From contig NZ_JASTLC010000002.1 of assembly GCF_030499575.1 (NCBI RefSeq), positions 3,296 through 67,295 on the forward strand: 64,000 nucleotides of DNA, written 5' to 3'. The notes beneath the pieces were generated by a model that worked only from the letters and a program-made list of their open reading frames with translations, was not told where the DNA came from and did no database searches. The position numbers and the translations under genes were made by a program. The stretch is from Streptomyces sp. DG2A-72. Lineage in GTDB: Bacteria; Actinomycetota; Actinomycetes; Streptomycetales; Streptomycetaceae. This document shows, in pieces, positions 57,191 to 64,000 of this stretch. Each line of letters opens with the position of its first letter. Within the stretch, counting starts at the first letter, position 1.

Positions 57191-60100
57191 GTTCCCGGGA
57201 AGGGCGGCACCTTCGATGCCACCCGGCCAAGATGATGTGCTCCTGTCAAATTTGGCGGAAGTCGGCACCGCCCGGGGCCGGGGCGGGCGGGGGAGGGCGG
57301 CCCCCGCTCCCCGCCCTTCGGCAGATGCCCCGCCCACCCGCCGGGAGGCTGTCGCGTGGCCTGTCGCGTGGCCTGTCGCGTGGCCCCCTGTCGTGTGCTG
57401 TGACCTGCGCGAACACCCCCAACCCCCCGGGTCTCCGCCCGGCGCGACAGGGAGCCGCCGGCAGGGGCCGCCGAGGCGGCCGGGCGCGGCTCGCGCCGCC
57501 CCGCTCCCCGCGCCGCGGGGGCCGTCTCCGGGCCCGCCGCGGGGGCCGTGGCAGGCGTCGCACCGACCGGTGCGAGCGGGCGGTGCGGCCGGGGACGGGC
57601 CGCCATCGTACGACCGGCGCGGCCGTCGGGAGCGCCGCACTCGCCCGGCTCACGTGAGGCGGGAACGGCGGCCGTCCTCGGTGCCGGAACTTGCAGCCGG
57701 ACGGGACCGCGCTCCAACATCAGCCGGACCGGCGCCGCGGGCAGCATCGGGGGAGTCTGCACCGTGGGCATGTTCACGTCTGCGACTCGCTGAGCGTCCG
57801 CCGCTTCGAGCTGGTCCTCGACGGCGGCCCGCTGCTCGGTGGTCCACAGGTTCACGGCGTACGCGTACAGGGCCCGCTGATAGGCCAGCGCCCGCCGGTA
57901 CCAGATACGCCGGGCCCGGGAGAGGACGGCGCCGGTCACGGCCATGCCCATGAACGGCGACACCGCGTCCGCCGCCTGCTGCGCCTTGTTGCGAATGCCC
58001 TCCCCGCGCCCTACGTGCTGCCAGGGGTAATCCCAGCGGAAGCCGACGAGCGCGCCGAGCTCGGCTTGCGTGAACGCCCGGCCGCCGGACGCGCACCCCT
58101 GGGGTTCGTCCGCACGGCGCCGGGTGGCGCCGTACCACGTGGCGGTGACGCACTGCGCCACCTTGTCCGCGCTGAACGAACCGCCGCCCTTAGCCCGGCC
58201 GGTGACGGGGTCGACCGGCCGCGCGCCCCGGGTGTCGACCCACAGCCCGGATTCCCACCCGAGCGCCTGAGCCACGGTGAGGGAGGGGAGCGGCGCACGG
58301 CCGCCCAGCAGGTCAACACGCGTGGTCAGGTCCGGGCGGGTGGTGGGGAGGGGGCGCCGTGTGCCGTCGCCCCACATGGCCCGCTCGGCGGCGGCGACGT
58401 CATCGGCACGGACCATGGACCGCGCCCCGTCGGGCTCGCCGTCTCGTACGGCGATCATCCACGTGCGGACACGGTGGGAGGCGGCGCCGTAGGTGGCCGC
58501 GTCCTCGACCTGGAAGGACACCCAGTCGAATTGCAGGGACTCGCGCAACTCGGTCTGAATCGCCGCGCACAGCGGGGCGGCGGCCTTCAGCAGGTTGTCT
58601 GACTGCTCCATGGTGACGGACGCGAGGATGCCGCCCGACTTCATCATGACCATGGGCCACAGCAGGACTTCAGCCATCAGCGCCGTGCGCTCGTCCGCGC
58701 ACGCGTCCATGGCCAGCCGCCGGAACTCGTCCGGGGTGCACCCGGGCGCGGCCGTCCCTTCCATGCAGTGCTGCGTCTGAATGTGGTGGTGGCACCCGTC
58801 GCAGTCGGCCGTGTCGTCGTGCTCTTCGCACCAGGCTTCCCACTCACCGTCATAGCCGGACGGGTCCCATGCGGCCTCGCCGTCGTTCTCGGCGTCGGAC
58901 TGGTAGGCGTACTCGTGGGGGCCGCCGTAGTCCTGGCAGACGTCTTCCACCTCAAGGTGACCGAGGTACTCCGAGGCATGAAACAGCAGGTCCATGAACT
59001 TCTCGACCTCGGCCGGTTGCACACCGGAGCGCTTCCCGCCGGTCGAAATCGTCGGGCACGGCGTAGACAGGTGCAGCCGCTTGACCGACGTCAGCACGGG
59101 GTGCCGAGGGTCCAGCGTGCGGACGTCGGCACAAATGATCGTGTACCCGGCGGCGCGTGCGGTCGCGGCGGCGCCCTCGTTGATCTCGATCCCCACCGCG
59201 TCCACGTCGGCCGAGTCGTCGCCCCCCAGGGCGAGGCGCTGCCCCTCCGACATGCCGCCGGGACCGTGGCACACGTGGACCATGCGTTCCGGGCCGTCGT
59301 GGGCCGGGCGCCGCGCCCACCGCGCCGGGTAGGGGTGCGCGAACTCCGTGCAGGTGGGGCAGTCGGCGCACTCGCGGCCGTCGGCGCACGTCGCGCAATC
59401 GGTGTCGCACCACCAGGAGGCCGCACGCATGGCGTCTTCGTTTCCGTGCGCGGCAATGAACGCATCTCGCAGAGCTGCGCCGTCCAGCTCAATTGACGCG
59501 TTCGCGTCAAGTTCCCGGGAAAACCCCCCTTCCCCACCGGGGGCCGAGTCCTCTTTTGAAGCGTCCGCGCCAAGTTCCCGGAGTTCCGCCACCGGCCGAG
59601 GAGCGGCGACTCCCGGCACCGTGCCGCCGTCGCCCTCCCACGCCTCCTCGGTCCCGGGGTCGGACACACCGGCCGGAGCCGGAGCGCTCACCGTCGCCGC
59701 CGGCGCGACCGCGGCGAGCTCCCCCGCCTCGGCCGCGTGCCCGAGGGTGCCCAGGATGCTCGGGGCCTGCCGACCCCGCTCCTTCGGCCGCCACAGCGGC
59801 GCCCCGCCCCGGTACCGCTCGCCGTTCACCCACACCCCGGACCGGCCCTCACACCATGCGCCGTCGCCCCACACCGCGCGCAGTTCGTAGGCCACCGGTT
59901 CGCCCCGCCGCTCCGCCGTACCCGCCGCCCGCACGATCACGGTCCGGCCGTCGTCCTCGCGCTGCATGGCGACCGTCCACCCGTTGCCGAGCGCCGTCTC
60001 CGCGAGCTGCACCGCGGCCATCGGCAGCCACACCCCCGGGGCCGCCTCGGTCTCGGAGATCACGTCACCGGCCATGTCCCACGCGCTCAGGGTCTCGGCG

Positions 60101-63100
60101 TCAAGCGGCTTGCCCTCGGCCGGAATCCGGGGCGCCGTCCACGGTTCCACCAGGGACCGGCCCGATGTCGCCACGGCCGCGCGGAAGTCCGCGCCGGGCC
60201 CGCGCCCGGTCTTCACCTTGCTGGGGACGTCCGTCGTCTTGAGCTTGCGGCCCGCGTCCCGCGCCGCCACGGCGTCCGCGAGCATCCCCACAAAGGCGCC
60301 GTCCTTGTCGGCCGCCGGGTTGTCGGCCGACTCCCACGCCAGGGGGAACGTCACCACGGCCCCGCCGTCCGCCGACAGCCACGCCCCACGACCGGCCGGA
60401 ACCTCACCCGACAGCAGCCGACCCGCCGACGCGCGCGCCCGCTCCACATCCGCGCGGGTCTGCTCAACTTCCTTCTTCAGCCGGTCGGCGTCGTAGCGCG
60501 CGTGCCACGCTCGCCGGTCCATCCGGTACCAACGGGAGTGCACGGCGTCCGCTGCCGCCACCGCCCGGACGTCTCCCGCGGGGGCGCAGTCGGCCACGCG
60601 AGCCGCCTCGGCCGCCAGTTCGGCAAGCACACCGGCCGCCGCCTCCGCGGCGTCCGCCGCCGCTTCCGCCGCATGGACCATGTCGGCGCGGCTCACAACC
60701 CGCGGGCCCGCAGCTACCGGCGCCGCCTCGGGCGCCACCTCCGGGGCCCCCTTTGATGCGTCCGCGTCAAGTCCCTGGGATTCCGCCGGGTCCGCTCCCG
60801 GGTCGGTCACGGTGCAGCCGGCGCGGGTCCGCGAAATGACCTGGTCGTATCGCGCCTTCGCGTCATCGATGGTGTACGCGTTCCGAAGCGTGAGCGTCTT
60901 CGCGTTCGCGCGCACCACGGCATAGCTCATCGTGTGCACCTTGCGTACCTCGACGACGTCCCCCGGCTGGAAGTCGGCGCGCTCCCACGGGCGGGACCGG
61001 CCCGCGACCGTCTCGGCGAGCTCGGCCGCCTGTCGCGCCTTCCGCGCGACAGCCTCCGCCCGCTCCGCCCCCTCTGTCGCCGCAATGGCCTTGCGCGTCG
61101 CCGCGTCGCCGCGCGCCCGGTCCCGCAGCGCGCTGGGGGCGGAGCCGTGGCCCATGAGGATCTTCTGACCGCCCGCGAACCGGCCGTAGTGGGCCGAGGC
61201 GGCGGTCTGGAGTCCCTCGGCGCGCTCCCGCGCGTCGACCGCGCGCCGCTCCGCGTCCTCGGCCTTGCGCCGAGCGTGCCGGACCTCCGGCGCCTCTTTT
61301 GACGCGTCCGCGTCAAGTTCCCGGGAAAACCCCCCTTCCCCACGGGGGGTTGAGTCTCCGTTTGAAGTGTCCGCGTCAAGTTCTCCGGAAGTCGCCGACC
61401 CCGCAGCGGCCCCCGCCACGGCGCCCCCCTCGGTCTCCTCCGCCGGAACATCCGGCGTCACGCCGCTACCGGCCGGAGCGTCACCGGCCGGAACCTCGAC
61501 CGTCTCGGCCGGTCCCTCCCACCCCGGGCGGGTGATGCGCAGCAGGAACGCCGACGCTTCCGGCCGCACCCGCCCAGCAACCGCGCGCGGTTCCGGCGCG
61601 CGCTCCGCGCACTCCTGAGCCGACGGCGCGTCAAGTCCGAACCACCGTGCGACGGCGAGAGTGTCACGCGCCGCCCAACGGGCCGTGTCGACGTCCCCCC
61701 GCGCGTACGCGGACTCTGCGCGCTCTGCCCACTGTTCGGCCTCACGGATCGCACCCCGGGCACTGTCGTACTGCTCATCCGTCAGACCGTCCCAATCGAT
61801 GCGCTGAGCGAACGCACGGACCGTGTCCAGCGCAGCGCGCGCCATGCCGACCGATACGGCCGTCTGCGCGTGTTCCTCCGCCTTCTCCGCCGCGCGCTCC
61901 GCGTAGATGCCGTACACGCGCGCCGTCTCGGCCGTTGCCCGCAGCACCGACGCGGGACGCTCCGCGATCACGTACGCGATAGCGGCCCCGGTGACCTCAC
62001 CCCACGTACCGCGCACGTCCCCCGTCGGAAGGGTCACGGTGTGTCCGCCGCCCGACTGGAAATGGAAGCGGAACGGGAACCGCTCACCGCACACGGACAG
62101 TTCCGACAGCAGGTCGGAGCGCCGGAACTCACCCTCGTAACGGTCACCCAGCGACCGCGCTTGCAGCGCTTCCGGCCACTCCTCCGCCGCCCTACGGGCA
62201 CGCTCGACTGTCTCCGCCGCAGTCTCGGCCGGAACGGGCGCCGGAGCGTCCGCAACGGGGGTCGACTCGGCCGGAGCGTCGCCGGTCGGCTCACCCTCGG
62301 CCGGACCCTCCACCGTGGCCGGAGTCTCCGCCACAGCAACGGCACCGACCGTCACGACCGGCAGAGCCGCAGCGTCCGCCGCCCACTCCTCCGCCACCGT
62401 GTCCGACACCCCGTAGTGAGCGCGCGACATGTCCACCTGACGGCCGTCCGGCGCCGGAAGCGTGAACAGCGTTGCCGCGTCCGCCGCGTCGTCCCCCTCG
62501 GCGCACTCCGCAGCGTCCGCCCATGCCTCGCACTGTGCCGCGTCAGACTCCGCAGCGTCCGCCGCCGCTTCCGCCTCACGCACGAGCCGCGCCATGTCGC
62601 GCGAGTGCGCATCGATGATCTCCCACGCGCTCTCAGCGTCGAACAGGGACGGAAGAACGATCACGCCCCGGTTCCGGTCCTCACGCTCGAAGGTCCCAAA
62701 CTCGATCATGGTTTCCTTGTGCGCGTGCTCCGCCGCGTCGTGAGCGTCGTCCCAGCCCTTACGGTCGTCGTCGGCCCAACCCTCGGTTGCGGACGCTTCC
62801 ACGCGCGCGGCGTATTCCTCGCACTCCCCGAGTGCGGCGGATGCCGGACCCTCCCCCAAGTCCCAACGGGCCGACAGCCATTCCAGACCCGCGCGCGTAC
62901 GCTCCGCCGACCCGTACGGCAGAGAGCACGTGACCGCATCCGCGTACGCCACGCGCGCGGACAACCGCTCATCTTCCGCCGCCGCCGCCGCACGCGCGCG
63001 CTCCGCCGCGGCCTCCGCACGCCCCTGCGCAGCGTTGCCACGCTCGTATGCAGCCTTGACGCTCTTCAGACCCTTGGACACACGGTCATGCGCCTTGCAC

Positions 63101-63504
63101 GCCTTGACGCGGAGTTCCTCCGCACCCTTGACGTCCGCCGCTTCCGCCTTGCAGTCGACACAGCTTCCGTCGGTGCACTCGGTGCACTCCGGCACGTCCG
63201 CCACGATCGGCCACGCGTCCGGAACCGTCGCGCGGGGAGCGCCGTCCGTCTCGGCCCGGTAGTAGGTGAGTGCCGCGCGGTAGCCGCGGGGGTTCGACGC
63301 CGACCACTTGCCCGCGCGCCACGTGTACCGCTCCGAACGGGGGTCGGTCGGCGTAGCGATGACCAGCGTCCACGCGTCTCCGTCCCGCTCGACCATGGCA
63401 CCCCACCCGCGACCGGTAGCCGCGCCGGCCAGCGCACCGAGGTTCCGCGGAGCACCCTCGGCGAGCGCTTCGGCAACGGGCATCGGGACGGTGGTTGCAG
63501 TCAT
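57187..63504 (-). CDS. Giant multidomain protein with C-terminal cytosine-5 DNA methyltransferase
   Basis: 2105 residues. The first ~110 residues form a small beta domain followed by a zinc cluster CTECTDGSCVDC (about 105-117). A very long Ala/Glu/Arg-rich helical and linker region (about 130-1360) follows. A second cluster, CATCADGRECADCPTC, lies at about 1370-1386. The C5-methyltransferase spans about 1405-1870: motif I CHGPGGMSEG (~1410), catalytic motif IV STPCPTIS (Cys ~1483), motif VI-like MEQ, motif VIII ASHRVRTW and motif X ADAVSPFMG (~1850). The rest is low-complexity. It is under operator copy E and probably protects the plasmid from restriction. A CTGTCG element and palindrome repeats lie in its coding sequence. 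Confidence 0.75.
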   Translation of the reverse strand: MTATTVPMPVAEALAEGAPRNLGALAGAATGRGWGAMVERDGDAWTLVIATPTDPRSERYTWRAGKWSASNPRGYRAALTYYRAETDGAPRATVPDAWPIVADVPECTECTDGSCVDCKAEAADVKGAEELRVKACKAHDRVSKGLKSVKAAYERGNAAQGRAEAAAERARAAAAAEDERLSARVAYADAVTCSLPYGSAERTRAGLEWLSARWDLGEGPASAALGECEEYAARVEASATEGWADDDRKGWDDAHDAAEHAHKETMIEFGTFEREDRNRGVIVLPSLFDAESAWEIIDAHSRDMARLVREAEAAADAAESDAAQCEAWADAAECAEGDDAADAATLFTLPAPDGRQVDMSRAHYGVSDTVAEEWAADAAALPVVTVGAVAVAETPATVEGPAEGEPTGDAPAESTPVADAPAPVPAETAAETVERARRAAEEWPEALQARSLGDRYEGEFRRSDLLSELSVCGERFPFRFHFQSGGGHTVTLPTGDVRGTWGEVTGAAIAYVIAERPASVLRATAETARVYGIYAERAAEKAEEHAQTAVSVGMARAALDTVRAFAQRIDWDGLTDEQYDSARGAIREAEQWAERAESAYARGDVDTARWAARDTLAVARWFGLDAPSAQECAERAPEPRAVAGRVRPEASAFLLRITRPGWEGPAETVEVPAGDAPAGSGVTPDVPAEETEGGAVAGAAAGSATSGELDADTSNGDSTPRGEGGFSRELDADASKEAPEVRHARRKAEDAERRAVDARERAEGLQTAASAHYGRFAGGQKILMGHGSAPSALRDRARGDAATRKAIAATEGAERAEAVARKARQAAELAETVAGRSRPWERADFQPGDVVEVRKVHTMSYAVVRANAKTLTLRNAYTIDDAKARYDQVISRTRAGCTVTDPGADPAESQGLDADASKGAPEVAPEAAPVAAGPRVVSRADMVHAAEAAADAAEAAAGVLAELAAEAARVADCAPAGDVRAVAAADAVHSRWYRMDRRAWHARYDADRLKKEVEQTRADVERARASAGRLLSGEVPAGRGAWLSADGGAVVTFPLAWESADNPAADKDGAFVGMLADAVAARDAGRKLKTTDVPSKVKTGRGPGADFRAAVATSGRSLVEPWTAPRIPAEGKPLDAETLSAWDMAGDVISETEAAPGVWLPMAAVQLAETALGNGWTVAMQREDDGRTVIVRAAGTAERRGEPVAYELRAVWGDGAWCEGRSGVWVNGERYRGGAPLWRPKERGRQAPSILGTLGHAAEAGELAAVAPAATVSAPAPAGVSDPGTEEAWEGDGGTVPGVAAPRPVAELRELGADASKEDSAPGGEGGFSRELDANASIELDGAALRDAFIAAHGNEDAMRAASWWCDTDCATCADGRECADCPTCTEFAHPYPARWARRPAHDGPERMVHVCHGPGGMSEGQRLALGGDDSADVDAVGIEINEGAAATARAAGYTIICADVRTLDPRHPVLTSVKRLHLSTPCPTISTGGKRSGVQPAEVEKFMDLLFHASEYLGHLEVEDVCQDYGGPHEYAYQSDAENDGEAAWDPSGYDGEWEAWCEEHDDTADCDGCHHHIQTQHCMEGTAAPGCTPDEFRRLAMDACADERTALMAEVLLWPMVMMKSGGILASVTMEQSDNLLKAAAPLCAAIQTELRESLQFDWVSFQVEDAATYGAASHRVRTWMIAVRDGEPDGARSMVRADDVAAAERAMWGDGTRRPLPTTRPDLTTRVDLLGGRAPLPSLTVAQALGWESGLWVDTRGARPVDPVTGRAKGGGSFSADKVAQCVTATWYGATRRRADEPQGCASGGRAFTQAELGALVGFRWDYPWQHVGRGEGIRNKAQQAADAVSPFMGMAVTGAVLSRARRIWYRRALAYQRALYAYAVNLWTTEQRAAVEDQLEAADAQRVADVNMPTVQTPPMLPAAPVRLMLERGPVRLQVPAPRTAAVPASREPGECGAPDGRAGRTMAARPRPHRPLAPVGATPATAPAAGPETAPAARGAGRREPRPAASAAPAGGSLSRRAETRGVGGVRAGHSTRQGATRQATRQATRQPPGGWAGHLPKGGERGPPSPARPGPGRCRLPPNLTGAHHLGRVASKVPPFPGT
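57349..57425 (+). repeat. CTGTCG repeat element, copy 3 of 3
   Basis: CTGTCGCGTGGC units start at 57349, 57361 and 57373, then CTGTCGTGTG at 57388 (spacing 12, 12, 15), followed by CTGTGACCTGCGCG and C-rich bases. Identical spacing to 10244-10320. Inside the 3' coding region of the methyltransferase gene. Confidence 0.75.
59493..59510. repeat. TTGACGCG palindrome in the methyltransferase gene (copy a)
   Basis: TTGACGCG-TT-CGCGTCAA followed by GTTCCCGGGA. Translates in the gene's frame as part of ELDANAS. Confidence 0.72.
59556..59573. repeat. TTGACGCG palindrome, diverged (copy b)
   Basis: TTGAAGCGTCCGCGCCAA followed by GTTCCCGGA; encodes ELGADASK in the gene's frame. Confidence 0.65.
60753..60770. 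repeat. TTGACGCG palindrome (copy c)
   Basis: TTGATGCGTCCGCGTCAA followed by GTCCCTGGGA; encodes LDADASK. Confidence 0.68.
61299..61316. repeat. TTGACGCG palindrome (copy d)
   Basis: TTGACGCG-TC-CGCGTCAA, perfect arms, followed by GTTCCCGGGA; encodes ELDADASK. A longer ~50-bp copy shared with 59493 (through the CCCCCCTTCCCCAC part). Confidence 0.72.
61362..61379. repeat. TTGACGCG palindrome, diverged (copy e)
   Basis: TTGAAGTGTCCGCGTCAA followed by GTTCTCCGGA; encodes ELDADTSN. Confidence 0.65.
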
Positions 63505-63570
63505 TCGGGCCTCTTCCGTTCGGTCCGCCGCGGCTCGTCCTCGGCGGTTGGTGCGGTTCCCACCCTACGG

Positions 63571-63617
63571 GAGTTGCAGCAGAACTACAAGTTGAACTGC
63601 AAGTTGGGCTGCAACTC
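63571..63617. promoter_or_regulatory. Shared operator-like sequence, copy E of 5
   Basis: GAGTTGCAGCAGAACTACAA then GTTGAACTGCAAGTTGGGC and GCAACT. Upstream of the methyltransferase ATG at 63504. Confidence 0.75.
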
Positions 63618-63670
63618 TCCGGCCTGACCGGCACGCACCGACCGGCCCCGGGGCCCAACCCTGTGGAAAA

Positions 63671-63927
63671 GGTGCGCACTTGATGGCGGGTTGGGAGTTG
63701 ACCAGGGGAAACGACCGATTCCGGCCCCGAAACCGCCATCGGTGCACCCGAACCGGTAAGGGGTGAAACTTTGGTGTCGGGTGTTACTCGAACAGCCGCA
63801 AGGGAACTGATGGGGCATCAGCAACCGGGTTTGCACTGGTCAACACCGAACCCGCCAAACGGTGCACCCCCGGGAGTTCGTTCGATTTCGGGACTGTGGA
63901 AAAAGAGCGCACCAAATGGCGGGTTCG
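63671..63927. repeat. Second cluster of CCGAACCCGCCAAA/GGTGCACC iterons
   Basis: Four copies in the gene-less right end (63505-64000): inverted at 63671-63695 (GATGGCGGGTTGGG), direct at about 63726-63748 and 63846-63871 (CCGAACCCGCCAAACGG), inverted at 63903-63927 (AAATGGCGGGTTCGG). The copy at 63846 is nearly identical to that at 52372. No gene is evident in this stretch. Confidence 0.72.
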
Positions 63928-64000
63928 GATCACTCTCTCTGCCCTCGGCGAGGTGCTGCGAGGAGGTTCACTGGGTAGTAAGTTAACCTTAGCAATACGT

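Noticed and set aside
63771..63986. 71-aa plus-strand frame in the right end
   Set aside because: No ribosome-binding site, covers iteron repeats, no family pattern.
63505..64000. Right end as a Streptomyces telomere
   Set aside because: No dense series of palindromes with GCA loops and no typical terminal sequence; it only holds iterons and an operator.
1..64000. CRISPR array, tRNA or rRNA genes
   Set aside because: No regularly spaced repeats of CRISPR type and no tRNA or rRNA-like sequence noticed by eye; a tRNAscan or CRISPR-finder run was not possible.

Overview
High G+C, strong third-position GC bias, frequent GTG starts, ATGA/GTGA overlaps and gene families typical of the genus point to Streptomyces or a close relative. 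Adjacent genes for a telomere terminal protein (Tpg, 41460-42005) and a telomere-associated protein (Tap, 42015-43715), a ParA/ParB partition locus and two conjugation modules indicate a large linear conjugative plasmid, or a plasmid-like chromosome arm. No telomere sequence is visible inside the window. No tRNA, rRNA or CRISPR array was seen.

Layout. (1) 1-12.2 kb, minus strand: a Tcp/MPF_FATA-like conjugation operon. It has a TcpA-like FtsK translocase, TcpC, small membrane proteins, TcpE, a VirB4-like ATPase, a lipoprotein, a TrbL/VirB6-like channel, a second NTF2-like membrane protein and a cell-wall hydrolase cut by the left edge. (2) 12.4-19.4 kb: an NsdA-like TPR regulator and a compact RiPP cluster with two Fe(II)/2-oxoglutarate oxygenases, a 54-aa Cys-free precursor, YcaO, TfuA and an MFS exporter. 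(3) 19.5-23.1 kb: flavoprotein and XRE-TPR regulator, with two units carrying identical palindrome-plus-leaderless promoter architecture. (4) 23.1-29.1 kb: accessory genes, including a RapZ-C-like protein and a Pycsar-effector-like protein. (5) 29.1-36.7 kb: a classic Streptomyces TraB/Spd transfer module with a candidate clt and a GntR-type regulator plus a HTH-less UTRA paralogue. (6) 36.7-39.9 kb: small genes including a probable toxin-antitoxin pair. (7) 40-43.7 kb: candidate Rep, then tpg and tap. (8) 46.8-50.6 kb: partition locus with two copies of a probable parS. (9) 50.7-64 kb: accessory genes, a TniQ-like protein and a 2105-aa protein ending in a cytosine-5 methyltransferase.

Several dispersed DNA motifs tie the regions together. 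Five copies of one operator-like sequence lie upstream of five unlinked genes, including the methyltransferase. Three elements of CTGTCG repeats sit inside coding regions, two of them with identical 12/12/15-bp spacing. Three copies of a 26-bp element (CTCAT/ATGAG arms then CTGGGGACATA) sit at 7.7, 22.1 and 52.4 kb. About nine copies of a CCGAACCCGCCAAA/GGTGCACC iteron lie at 51.7-52.4 and 63.7-63.9 kb. A TTGACGCG/CGCGTCAA palindrome is repeated in frame in the methyltransferase gene. The most notable candidate for an undescribed system is the YcaO/TfuA/two-oxygenase RiPP cluster; next are the five-site regulon and the CTGTCG elements.
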